A stretch of DNA of 6,891 bases from Spirochaetaceae bacterium. Its GTDB lineage: Bacteria; Spirochaetota; Spirochaetia; Treponematales; Breznakiellaceae. The position numbers were made by a program, and so were the translations under genes. The stretch lies in assembly GCA_031255115.1 (NCBI GenBank), contig JAIRTD010000169.1, positions 1 to 6,891 of the forward strand, written 5' to 3'. The notes beneath the pieces are model-generated. The model was given only the letters and a program-made list of their open reading frames with translations, had not been told where the DNA came from and did no database searches. This document shows, piece after piece, positions 1-6,082 of this stretch (within the stretch, counting starts at the first letter, position 1; the number at the start of each line of letters is the position of its first letter).

Positions 1-1407
1 CGACGGCGTGCCGTGGAGAGCCTCGAGCAGTTCCTCCTCTTCCTGGGCGTCATGGGTTTTTTCGAGCCGGTCAAGAAGCGTGATGGCCCGCAGATCCCGA
101 AAAGAAAACATCACCTCCAGCGCGCCCCGGAAACTAAGAGCGCCCAGGGGAACCATCTTCCGCTGTATATACAGCACCCAGCCCAGTATCAAAATGAGCA
201 GGCCGAAGAGTATCTTATACGAAAGAAAAACCGTTATGCCCAACCGGGAAAGCAGGTCCAGAAAGAGACCGCCCAGAAAAGCCCCGCCGCCGCCGGAGAT
301 GCCAAAAACAATGTAGTACAGTATTCCCATATTGAGCATTTGCTTTGCCGGAATGAGGCCGAAGAAATACGTCTGGGCCAGACCTTCCGCCCCCATAAAC
401 GCAAAACTGATAAGAAAGTGAACGCTGGTAAGAAAAAGCATCACCTGGGTGGGGGCTTCTATTGCCGAGGGAAAGAGAAAGATAGTAGGAAGCAGGCTCA
501 CCATCCCCGCGATGGTACAGGTTACATAGAGCGGCTTTGCGCCTACGCGGTCCACGAGGAATTTGGTAATCAGGCCCATGGTAAAAGCGCCAAGCCCGCC
601 AAACACCGTGTAGAGCGAAACCATGCCGTCGCCCTGCAGGAACACTTCCCGGCTGTAGACCACGACAAAGGCCCTGGACAGGGCCGACACAAAATTCACC
701 GCAAGAAAAATCAGGAGGAAACGCTTAAACGGATCCTGCGCAAAGGCTTCCTTTGCCGCGCCAAAAAAATCACCGCTTTCTTTTTCGTCGCCCGGTTCAG
801 GTTCGGGAAGTTTTGAGAGAAGGAAGGCCCCGATTATTCCCGTTACTATGCCCACCACCATGATTACCGAATACAGCGCCAAAGGCGGATTCCGCCCCAG
901 TATCAGAGCGAGGGCAAAACTCGACGACATGGCAACGCCGTTATTGATAATTTGAATCAGCGTAATATAAGCGCCCCGGTCAGGCCCGGCGGACAAAGAG
1001 TGGAGCAGGGGATTGTTTCCGATAGTCCCAACGCCGCGCCAGAAATGAAACCCAAAAACACTGACCGTCATAAGAATCAGCGCTATATCGTTACGCCCCG
1101 CCGCGGCGGCAAAAGGCGCAAAAATCAGGGGAATCATGCCGATAACCCTGACCAGCCAGGCAAAGGCAAAAACCCTGACTATGGGAAAACGCTTTACCAG
1201 CGCCTTGCCCAGGGGGATAAAAAAGTACGCCCAGTACACCAGGGCCGAAAGCCCGCCGATAACCGTGGAGGACGCGTTGAGCCTCATGGCGTAAATGGTG
1301 ATGATGTTCCCCGCCAAAAGGGCGTACGAAAACGAATTGAGAACGTTGAATAAATTGTATAAATCCCGAGCCTTGTTAAGCCGGTAGGGAGAAAGAGCCT
1401 CGCCCAT
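1..1407 (-). CDS. MFS-type membrane transporter with charged C-terminal tail (3' end cut by window edge)
   Basis: The reverse strand is open from an ATG at 1407 to base 1: 469 codons without a stop, so the gene is incomplete at its C-terminus. The translation is a clear 12-helix inner-membrane protein, with hydrophobic stretches at about residues 15-40, 48-71, 76-102, 108-128, 148-170, 177-199, 230-255, 262-285, 293-314, 320-345, 358-386 and 393-415. A long hydrophilic loop (about 200-229, acidic) divides it 6+6, the usual major facilitator layout. The loop between helices 8 and 9 holds a motif A-like G278...D286-R287-x-G289. The substrate cannot be told. After the last helix comes a charged cytoplasmic tail (416 onward) with a run of four Glu near 456-459, which continues outside the window. 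An in-frame TAA lies two codons before the ATG, fixing the start; no Shine-Dalgarno is visible. It is read in the same direction as the che operon but is separated from it by a tRNA gene and terminator. Confidence 0.88.
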   Translation of the reverse strand, partial: MGEALSPYRLNKARDLYNLFNVLNSFSYALLAGNIITIYAMRLNASSTVIGGLSALVYWAYFFIPLGKALVKRFPIVRVFAFAWLVRVIGMIPLIFAPFAAAAGRNDIALILMTVSVFGFHFWRGVGTIGNNPLLHSLSAGPDRGAYITLIQIINNGVAMSSSFALALILGRNPPLALYSVIMVVGIVTGIIGAFLLSKLPEPEPGDEKESGDFFGAAKEAFAQDPFKRFLLIFLAVNFVSALSRAFVVVYSREVFLQGDGMVSLYTVFGGLGAFTMGLITKFLVDRVGAKPLYVTCTIAGMVSLLPTIFLFPSAIEAPTQVMLFLTSVHFLISFAFMGAEGLAQTYFFGLIPAKQMLNMGILYYIVFGISGGGGAFLGGLFLDLLSRLGITVFLSYKILFGLLILILGWVLYIQRKMVPLGALSFRGALEVMFSFRDLRAITLLDRLEKTHDAQEEEELLEALHGTPS

Positions 1408-1414
1408 TACTTAT

Positions 1415-1443
1415 AGCATAACCCCCGAAAAAGAGAAGGACAA
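1415..1443 (-). promoter_or_regulatory. Candidate promoter of the MFS transporter gene (leaderless type)
   Basis: On the minus strand TTGTCC (1443-1438) and TATGCT (1420-1415) are separated by exactly 17 bases. Each matches the sigma-70 consensus at four of six positions. The start point expected from this -10 box falls at about 1408, one base before the ATG at 1407, leaving essentially no leader. The spacing is good but the boxes are only moderate matches, so this is a candidate. Confidence 0.4.
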
Positions 1444-1521
1444 GAGGAGGACCCGCCTTCCCCGGAATTCATGACGCCGCCGTTTATGTTGAACCGCTTC
1501 CGGGTTTTGGTTTTCGCCCAT

Positions 1522-1542
1522 AAAAAAAGCCCCCGGAGGGGC
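1522..1542 (-). terminator. Intrinsic terminator of the tRNA-Val gene
   Basis: Read on the minus strand, GCCCC (1542-1538) pairs with GGGGC (1533-1529) around a four-base TCCG loop, followed directly by seven T (1528-1522). This is a compact, textbook rho-independent terminator. Its stem starts only one base past the tRNA discriminator base, so it separates tRNA transcription from the downstream MFS gene. Confidence 0.85.
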
Positions 1543-1543
1543 A

Positions 1544-1617
1544 TGGGCGATACAAGAGTCGAACTTGTGACCCTCAGCGTGTCATACTGATGCTCTAACC
1601 AACTGAGCTAACCGCCC
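1544..1617 (-). tRNA. tRNA-Val (anticodon GAC)
   Basis: A 74-base cloverleaf folds by hand. The acceptor stem GGGCGGT/ATCGCCC has all seven pairs (one G·U). The D arm is GCTC/GAGC. The anticodon stem TCAGT/GCTGA (one T·G) closes the loop ATGACAC, with T33 and anticodon GAC at 1583-1581, which reads the valine codon GUC (and GUU by wobble). The variable loop has five bases. The T arm is ACAAG/CTTGT with loop TTCGACT. The discriminator is A at 1544. CCA is not encoded: the next bases are TGC, so CCA must be added after transcription. The D arm and the TGACA of the anticodon loop resemble E. coli tRNA-Val(GAC) as I remember it. It sits between cheX and the transporter, with its own terminator immediately behind. 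Confidence 0.95.
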
Positions 1618-1634
1618 GTTTTTGCCGATGTAGT

Positions 1635-1660
1635 TGTTTCAAAACTTCAAATTTGAAACA
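1635..1660. repeat. Inverted repeat in the tRNA-Val leader
   Basis: Nine-base arms TGTTTCAAA (1635-1643) and TTTGAAACA (1652-1660) are perfect inverted copies around an eight-base centre. A second palindrome, TTCAAATTTGAA (1646-1657), is nested in the right half, so two mutually exclusive foldings or two protein sites are possible. It lies between the likely tRNA promoter and the mature tRNA 5' end, so it would be in the precursor leader. Function is unknown; it may be a processing hairpin or a DNA-binding site. Confidence 0.5.
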
Positions 1661-1680
1661 GCCTCAACGCTGATACCATT

Positions 1681-1707
1681 TGTATATCAAGGGGCTTTTT
1701 CTGTCAA
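1681..1707 (-). promoter_or_regulatory. Candidate promoter of tRNA-Val
   Basis: The minus strand carries a perfect -35 box TTGACA (1707-1702), followed after 15 bases by TATACA (1686-1681). Moving the -10 two bases to TACAAA gives the more usual 17-base spacer with a poorer hexamer. Either way transcription would start roughly 55-60 bases before the tRNA, inside the cheX–tRNA gap. The perfect -35 makes a promoter likely, but the exact -10 is unsure. Confidence 0.5.
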
Positions 1708-1718
1708 GGCCGCCCCTG

Positions 1719-1742
1719 CTTTCCGGCGCGGGGCGCGGAAAG
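1719..1742 (-). terminator. Stem-loop at the end of the che operon, without a T tract
   Basis: Four bases after the cheX stop codon the minus strand reads CTTTCCG (1742-1736), a ten-base GC-rich loop that can itself pair as CGC/GCG, then CGGAAAG (1725-1719): a perfect seven-base-pair stem. No T run follows, so it is not a standard intrinsic terminator. It may protect the 3' end of the mRNA, or end transcription weakly or with Rho. The tRNA promoter begins about 12 bases further on. Confidence 0.4.
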
Positions 1743-1746
1743 GCCG

Positions 1747-2214
1747 CTAGCTCCGTTCCCGGACAGCGACGTTTATTTCGATTTTTCCGTGGGGGCCCAG
1801 TTCCATAGGAACGATGAGGGCTTCGACCTGGGAATTGGACACTTCCATATTATCGCCGGTAAAGAGGGCCGGCGGGGTAAGGTCAAACTTAAAGCCCAGA
1901 TTGTGGAGCTTGGTAACCGCCTGGGCGGTGATCATATTGGCCAGTTCCTGTATGGTGGCTTTGGCCATTTCGTCCAGTTCGGTAAAGGTCTCATTGTTCA
2001 TGGCGCCGGCCACGGCTATGGCGGTTTTTTTGCTCATGTCAAAAAGAATACGGCCTTCCACGTCTCCGGCAAGGCCCACGAGGGCGGCGACTCCCATGAC
2101 AGGAACGGTGGTGGGTTTAAGATACAGCTCACCCCGGCACACGTCCTGTCCCAGGTATTCTTTAAGAACGCTAAAAGCGGCGTCAACAAAGGGGTTTATG
2201 TACTCAACTCTCAT
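1747..2214 (-). CDS. cheX: CheX, CheY-P phosphatase
   Basis: A 155-residue cytoplasmic protein of the CheC/CheX/FliY phosphatase superfamily, which speeds loss of phosphate from the response regulator CheY-P and so resets the flagellar motor signal. The family's active-site pattern E-x-x-N is present once as E90-L-A-N93 in the long helix (about 84-104, start KATIQELANM). Having a single such motif fits CheX rather than CheC, which has two. The N-terminal MRVEYINPFVDAAFSVL is the usual CheX opening, and length is normal. An AAGGAG at 2227-2222 with a seven-base spacer supports the ATG at 2214. It is the last gene of the chemotaxis operon, 19 bases after the cheW-R stop. No cheY follows, unlike the treponemal order I remember. 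Confidence 0.93.
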   Translation of the reverse strand: MRVEYINPFVDAAFSVLKEYLGQDVCRGELYLKPTTVPVMGVAALVGLAGDVEGRILFDMSKKTAIAVAGAMNNETFTELDEMAKATIQELANMITAQAVTKLHNLGFKFDLTPPALFTGDNMEVSNSQVEALIVPMELGPHGKIEINVAVRERS

Positions 2215-2221
2215 TTACCTG

Positions 2222-2227
2222 CTCCTT
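2222..2227 (-). promoter_or_regulatory. Ribosome binding site of cheX
   Basis: AAGGAG on the minus strand lies seven bases before the cheX ATG. It is the best Shine-Dalgarno in the window and shows that this genome does use the motif, which matters when judging the first genes of each unit, which lack it. Confidence 0.85.
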
Positions 2228-2233
2228 CAAAAA

Positions 2234-3574
2234 TTAATGCTTCGTATAGGCGGAAACCGGATCATTGGCTATCCGCCGCCACTCACCTTCCGGTAACTGT
2301 TCGTTCCTTCCGAGAAAGACAAGTCCCCCCTCCTTGACTTTTTCGGAAAAGTCATTGACCAGCTTGTCCTGGTCCTTGCTGGACAAAAAGGACAAGAGAT
2401 CCCTTGACAATACCATGTCGAGGTCAGGGAAGAGGTTAGAGTGCAGTACATCGTGGTATTCAAAAAGAATCGAATCCCTGATGACCTGGTTAAAGCTGTA
2501 CCCGCTTGAACCCTTAACCATGTATTCCCTGCAGTACTCCGGCACTTCGTCCAAATCAAAGACCATATTGGGGGCGGACGAAATAGCCATGATATCGCTG
2601 TCATTGGCCCATATTTTGAGCTGCTTGTCAGGATACCGGGATTTTAGTATACACGCAAACGAAAAAGTTTCATAGCCCTTGCCGCAGCCGGGATTCCATA
2701 TCTGTATGGCCGACGACCTCAGGTCGGGGAGCGCGTTCTTTACCTGTTCAGCGTAATCTTCTTCCCAGAATCTTCCTGTAGAGGGAGAATAAAACTCTTT
2801 AAGGTATTCGTCGGCGTCGTTCTGGTCCTGAAGCTGCACCCTGTCGGCGGAGCGCATGGAGGACCAGTCAACAAAACGCTTGAGCAGCCAGTCGTTGTTA
2901 AGGACCGAAGCGGAAAAATGCCGCAGGGCGTAGAGGCTCTCCTTGATAAATTCCAGGGCGGAGTCGGAAAGCCCCCCTTCTTTGGGAGCGGGGCGGGCTT
3001 CTTCCGCCTGGGGAGCGGCAGCATAGCCGCCCGGCGGAGTTTCGGGCAGGGAAGAACGTTTTGCGTCTTCCTGATGGGTAAAGATACGGACCACGTCAAG
3101 GATGATGTACAGCTGGCCGGACTTTTCTACCACGCCGCTTATGTATTTGATATTGATGTCGCCGAATATGGGGTGGGGAGGCTGGATGCTGTCCGAATCA
3201 ATACCCACGACCTTGTCTATCTGGTCCACTATGGTTCCGTATACCTGATCGTTAATCCTGAGAATCAGCATATTCTCAAGGACATCTCCCGCCCGGTGTT
3301 CCACATGTAGATGAAAGAACGAGCGAAGGTCCACAATGGGGATAATGTCGCCCCGGAGATTGTACACCCCCCGGACAAAAGAGGCGGCATTGGGCACAAA
3401 GGTAAATTTATCGGCCTTGGCGATTTCTTTGACGTTCATAATGTCAACGCCGTAATCCTTGCCCCCCAGGGAAAAAGTTACCATTTTGAAATCGACCTTT
3501 TCGGCTTTTTCTTTCTGGTCCTGTATTTCCTGATTCAGGGCCTCATTGATGGCCATAAGGTTATTGGTATCCAT
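2234..3574 (-). CDS. cheW: CheW–CheR-like fusion protein (chemotaxis coupling protein)
   Basis: A 446-residue cytoplasmic protein with two domains. After a polar, probably helical N-terminus (1-28) comes a full CheW domain (about 29-168; FSLGGKDYGVDIMNVKEI at 34-51, NLRGDIIPIVDLR at 72-84), which links CheA to receptors. A Pro/Ala/Glu-rich linker (170-200) leads to a CheR-type methyltransferase-like domain (about 205-440). That half keeps the SAM-binding glycine loop (GCGKG, 296-300), an acidic strand end WANDSD (322-327) and GGLVFLGRNEQLPE (416-429), matching the CheR GG-LF-GHSE element. It departs from CheR elsewhere: the TxFFR motif reads STGRFW (265-270), so the usual Arg is Trp; GEE reads GYE (300-302); and FCRN reads LSRD (389-392). 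The CheR-like half may therefore be inactive and structural. Treponemes are known to carry such a fusion. The gene starts 13 bases after the cheA stop, with GGGGGA six bases before its ATG. Confidence 0.92.
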   Translation of the reverse strand: MDTNNLMAINEALNQEIQDQKEKAEKVDFKMVTFSLGGKDYGVDIMNVKEIAKADKFTFVPNAASFVRGVYNLRGDIIPIVDLRSFFHLHVEHRAGDVLENMLILRINDQVYGTIVDQIDKVVGIDSDSIQPPHPIFGDINIKYISGVVEKSGQLYIILDVVRIFTHQEDAKRSSLPETPPGGYAAAPQAEEARPAPKEGGLSDSALEFIKESLYALRHFSASVLNNDWLLKRFVDWSSMRSADRVQLQDQNDADEYLKEFYSPSTGRFWEEDYAEQVKNALPDLRSSAIQIWNPGCGKGYETFSFACILKSRYPDKQLKIWANDSDIMAISSAPNMVFDLDEVPEYCREYMVKGSSGYSFNQVIRDSILFEYHDVLHSNLFPDLDMVLSRDLLSFLSSKDQDKLVNDFSEKVKEGGLVFLGRNEQLPEGEWRRIANDPVSAYTKH

Positions 3575-3580
3575 AAAAAT

Positions 3581-3586
3581 TCCCCC
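3581..3586 (-). promoter_or_regulatory. Ribosome binding site of the cheW-R fusion gene
   Basis: GGGGGA lies six bases upstream of the ATG at 3574 and directly behind the cheA stop codon. It is a G-rich variant of the Shine-Dalgarno and supports both the start choice and translation from a shared mRNA with cheA. Confidence 0.65.
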
Positions 3587-3587
3587 G

Positions 3588-5945
3588 CTACCGTATTGAC
3601 GCTTCCAGGAAACGGCGTTCTTCTATTTCTTTGCGCAGGCCCAGATCCAAAAGCTGGCTGACGTCTATGATAAGGGACACCGAACCGTCGCCCAATATGG
3701 AGGCGCCGGCTATACCCGGAGAATTGGTAAACTGGTCCCGGAGGGGTTTGATTACCACATCTTCTTCTCCTATAAGGCTGTCCACCATAAAGCCCATTTT
3801 TTTCTCCGCCGTGCCGACTATAACCACAAAGTTATAGTCCTGTTTTTCTTCGGTCTTGATACCAAAGAGCCGGTTAAGGCGGAGCAGGGACAGTACGTCG
3901 TTGCGTATATTAAAGACTTCGTAATTATCTATCATCTTGATATCTTCGGGTTTGAGCCTGAGACTCTCGATGACCGAAGTTATCGGGATGGAGTAAATTT
4001 CGGTTCCGACCCTGACCAGGAGGCCCTGGATAATGGCCAGGGTAAGGGGCAGTTTGATGATGAATTTGGTTCCCTTGCCGTGTTCGGAACTGACCGTTAC
4101 CGTACCGTTGAGTTTTTCTATCTGGCGGCGCACCACGTCCAGCCCGACGCCCCGGCCCGAAATGCTGGTAATCTGCTTGGCCGTGGAAAAACCGGGCTCA
4201 AAGATCAGGTTATAGGCTTCTACATCGGCAAGCACCTTGTTGGGGCTGATAATGCCCCGCTCCACGGCCTTGGCCTTGACGGCTTCTACGTCTATGCCCT
4301 TGCCGTCATCGCCTATCTCGATGATGATCATGTTTCCTTCGCTGGAAGCCTTGAGCAGCACCTGGCCTTCTTCGCTCTTGCCCGCGGCAAGCCTTTCGGC
4401 GGGGGATTCTATACCGTGGTCCACGGAATTCCGCACCGAGTGCATGATGGGGTCAAGCAGGTCCTCAATGACCGATTTGTCAAGTTCGGTCTCCTCGCCT
4501 TCGATGACCAGATTGATCTTCTTGCTGAGGTTTTTGGAAAGATCCCGTACAAGGCGGGGAAAGCGGCTGAATATCTGGCTTATGGGAACCATGCGTATAC
4601 GCATGACCCCTTCCTGGAGTTCTCCGGTGATACGGCCCAGGTTCTGGGAGGTGGAGCGGAATTTACCCATATTGTTTTTGAAGGACGCTTCAAAATCATC
4701 AAAAAGCGAAAAAAGATCCCCGTATTCCTCGTTGATTTTTTTGCGTATGTCCTTGCCCGCCTCGCCCTTGCGCATCTCTTCCAGATATCCGGGCAGCGCG
4801 TCCAGAAGGCCCTTGCTTTTTTCCCGGTACGTGGTCCCAATGCTGTGAAACATGGCGGCCAATTCGGCAAACTGGTTGGAAATCTGGTTAAAGGTCGCCT
4901 TGGTAATAACCGTCTCAGAAACCAGGTTGAGCAGGTCGTCAATGCGTTTGGAATCGACCCGCAGTATGGAACCGGCGTCCTTGCCCGCCTTTTTGGCTTC
5001 GGCTTCCTGCTTTGCCTTGTCGGCGGCGCTGACGGACGTCTGGGGAGCCGCGGCTGGTCCGGCGGCTGCCTTGGGTTCCTGAGCGGGGGCGGGCGCTTCG
5101 GCTTTAGGCGCTTCGGCCTTGGCCGCCGGAGCTTCGGATGAGGCGGATACGCTTGATATTTCGGCGTCTACCGTAACATCGGGAATACTCACATAGCGCC
5201 GTATATCACTGTCCGGTTTGGCGGTGGCCAGATAGTAGTCAACCACCGGGTAAAAGGTATCTTCGTAGAGCGCTTCAAAATCAGGGACTGTTTTAAGAAC
5301 GGTTCCCAGTTCCTTGAGGGCGGCAAAGACCTGTATGCCGCCGACGCTCTTCATTACGTTGTTTTCGTCAAAGGTAACGGACACCCGGTATATGACAGCG
5401 CCCGAATCAGCGGACTGCTTGAGTTCCAGCAGTTCGTATTCCGAAAGGCCGCCTTTCCCACCGGAAGGGGCCTCTGCTTTGACCGGCGGGGGAGCCGCCT
5501 TGACCGCCTGGGCAGCCGGTTTTGCAGCGGGCTTTTTCCGCGCCGACCCTTCGGGAAGCAGGGTATGGAGGCGTCCTTCAATCTCACTGATGTCTTCCTG
5601 GTACACTTCCCCTGACATGCGTTTTTCGAGCATGGCCTTGATAATGTCAATGGCGGCGAGGAGGGTATCCACAACGTCTTCGTTTACAGCGAGTTGATCG
5701 GAACGTATGGCATCCAGGACATCTTCGACCAGATGGGTAAAGTGGGACAGTTCCATCATTTCTACCGTGGCCGCTCCGCCCTTTAGGGTATGGGCCGCCC
5801 GGAAGATCTCGTCTACCGCATCCCGGTTGCCGCCGTCGTTCTCAAGGACCAGAACATTTTGCTCCAGGGTGTCAACCTGCATCTGGGCCTCAGAGAAAAA
5901 ATCTTTAAGCAGTTCCTCATTATTCGGATCCAGATAATCACTCAT
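3588..5945 (-). CDS. cheA: CheA, chemotaxis sensor histidine kinase
   Basis: A 785-residue cytoplasmic kinase that autophosphorylates under receptor control and passes phosphate to CheY/CheB. Domains in order: P1 HPt (1-130) with phosphorylated His52 in AAHTLKGGAA; an Ala/Pro/Lys linker (135-165); a P2-like domain (about 168-262); a second Ala/Pro/Glu linker (265-320) with KAEAP repeats; P3 dimerization domain (325-455); P4 ATPase (456-635) with N-box HSVRNSVDHGIE (502-513), G1 DDGKG (546-550), F-box FEPGFST (582-588) and G2 GRGVGLDVV (597-605); and the P5 CheW-like domain (636-775). All catalytic boxes are intact. P3 is unusual: about 118 residues from D331 to the MRIRMVP motif (448-454), some 50-60 more than in E. 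coli-type CheA. The extra part is about 363-421. The MSDYLDPNNEELLKDFF opening is a plausible treponemal CheA N-terminus, though no Shine-Dalgarno precedes the ATG. First gene of the operon with cheW-R and cheX. Confidence 0.96.
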   Translation of the reverse strand: MSDYLDPNNEELLKDFFSEAQMQVDTLEQNVLVLENDGGNRDAVDEIFRAAHTLKGGAATVEMMELSHFTHLVEDVLDAIRSDQLAVNEDVVDTLLAAIDIIKAMLEKRMSGEVYQEDISEIEGRLHTLLPEGSARKKPAAKPAAQAVKAAPPPVKAEAPSGGKGGLSEYELLELKQSADSGAVIYRVSVTFDENNVMKSVGGIQVFAALKELGTVLKTVPDFEALYEDTFYPVVDYYLATAKPDSDIRRYVSIPDVTVDAEISSVSASSEAPAAKAEAPKAEAPAPAQEPKAAAGPAAAPQTSVSAADKAKQEAEAKKAGKDAGSILRVDSKRIDDLLNLVSETVITKATFNQISNQFAELAAMFHSIGTTYREKSKGLLDALPGYLEEMRKGEAGKDIRKKINEEYGDLFSLFDDFEASFKNNMGKFRSTSQNLGRITGELQEGVMRIRMVPISQIFSRFPRLVRDLSKNLSKKINLVIEGEETELDKSVIEDLLDPIMHSVRNSVDHGIESPAERLAAGKSEEGQVLLKASSEGNMIIIEIGDDGKGIDVEAVKAKAVERGIISPNKVLADVEAYNLIFEPGFSTAKQITSISGRGVGLDVVRRQIEKLNGTVTVSSEHGKGTKFIIKLPLTLAIIQGLLVRVGTEIYSIPITSVIESLRLKPEDIKMIDNYEVFNIRNDVLSLLRLNRLFGIKTEEKQDYNFVVIVGTAEKKMGFMVDSLIGEEDVVIKPLRDQFTNSPGIAGASILGDGSVSLIIDVSQLLDLGLRKEIEERRFLEASIR
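5092..5121 (-). repeat. Two tandem 15-base units in the second CheA linker
   Basis: On the plus strand GGCGCTTCGGCTTT (5092-5105) recurs at 5107-5120 with one change, a 15-base period. In the protein this gives two KAEAP pentapeptides, around residues 276-285, in the Ala/Pro-rich linker between the P2-like and P3 domains. It is probably a slippage-prone flexible tether, likely to vary in length between strains. Confidence 0.6.
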
Positions 5946-5956
5946 ATAATCAAATG

Positions 5957-5982
5957 TTTATACACAATTCGTCTTACGTCAA
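5957..5982 (-). promoter_or_regulatory. Candidate cheA promoter elements
   Basis: TTGACG (5982-5977) and TATAAA (5962-5957) lie on the minus strand upstream of cheA. Each matches the sigma-70 consensus at five of six positions, but the spacer is only 14 bases, shorter than usual, so they may not work as a pair. From the -10 box the start point would fall about five bases before the ATG at 5945. I saw no clear sigma-28 type sequence. Confidence 0.3.
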
Positions 5983-5987
5983 GGGTC

Positions 5988-6018
5988 ATATACGGGAATT
6001 CCCCATATATTAAGGGAA
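5988..6018. promoter_or_regulatory. Dyad element with three GGGAA half-sites in the divergent intergenic region
   Basis: A perfect ten-base palindrome GGGAATTCCC (5994-6003) is flanked by ATATA (5988-5992) and TATAT (6006-6010), giving an imperfect dyad of about 23 bases. A further GGGAA at 6014-6018 makes a second inverted pair with TTCCC (5999-6003) across ten bases. It lies just upstream of the candidate cheA promoter and between the two divergent genes, a natural place for an operator. No regulator is visible in the window, and binding is an inference. Confidence 0.35.
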
Positions 6019-6068
6019 GAAAAGCTTCTAGATTGAAGTTTTTAGATGTTCCTTTTAGTTGTTTTTTG

Positions 6069-6077
6069 TGGTAAAAT
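6069..6077 (+). promoter_or_regulatory. Extended -10 element of the exported-protein gene (leaderless type)
   Basis: TGG-TAAAAT has the TGn extension and a hexamer matching TATAAT at five of six positions. It ends five bases before the ATG at 6083, so the predicted start point is at or within a base of the A of the ATG. No good -35 is present 17 bases upstream (TTCCTT), which an extended -10 can compensate for. There is no room for a Shine-Dalgarno. Confidence 0.45.
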
Positions 6078-6082
6078 AAAGT

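Noticed and set aside
13..816. Plus-strand open frame of 267 codons.
   Set aside because: It is very rich in Lys, Arg, Gln and His, has no domain, and lies opposite the MFS gene whose minus-strand frame has a clear 12-helix pattern over the same bases.
952..1353. Plus-strand open frame of 133 codons.
   Set aside because: It is a shadow of the MFS gene with low-complexity basic composition and no recognisable start signal or motif.
1463..1471. CCGGAATTC motif, and a small plus-strand ATG frame from 1470 running across the tRNA.
   Set aside because: The motif has no symmetric partner, and the small frame reads through a real terminator and tRNA gene on the other strand.
1544..1660. tRNA as an integration site for a mobile element.
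   Set aside because: I looked for a duplicated tRNA 3' end, an integrase or phage genes and saw none in the window.
4080..5141. Long plus-strand open frame of 353 codons opposite cheA.
   Set aside because: It overlaps the catalytic core of an intact CheA completely. Its composition is what results from reading the reverse of a biased coding frame, and it has no domain of its own.
6022..6046. Possible hairpin AAAAGCTTC...GAAGTTTTT in the cheA upstream region.
   Set aside because: The stem has only four solid pairs plus A/T pairs with a bulge, and no gene ends here on either strand, so a terminator is not supported.
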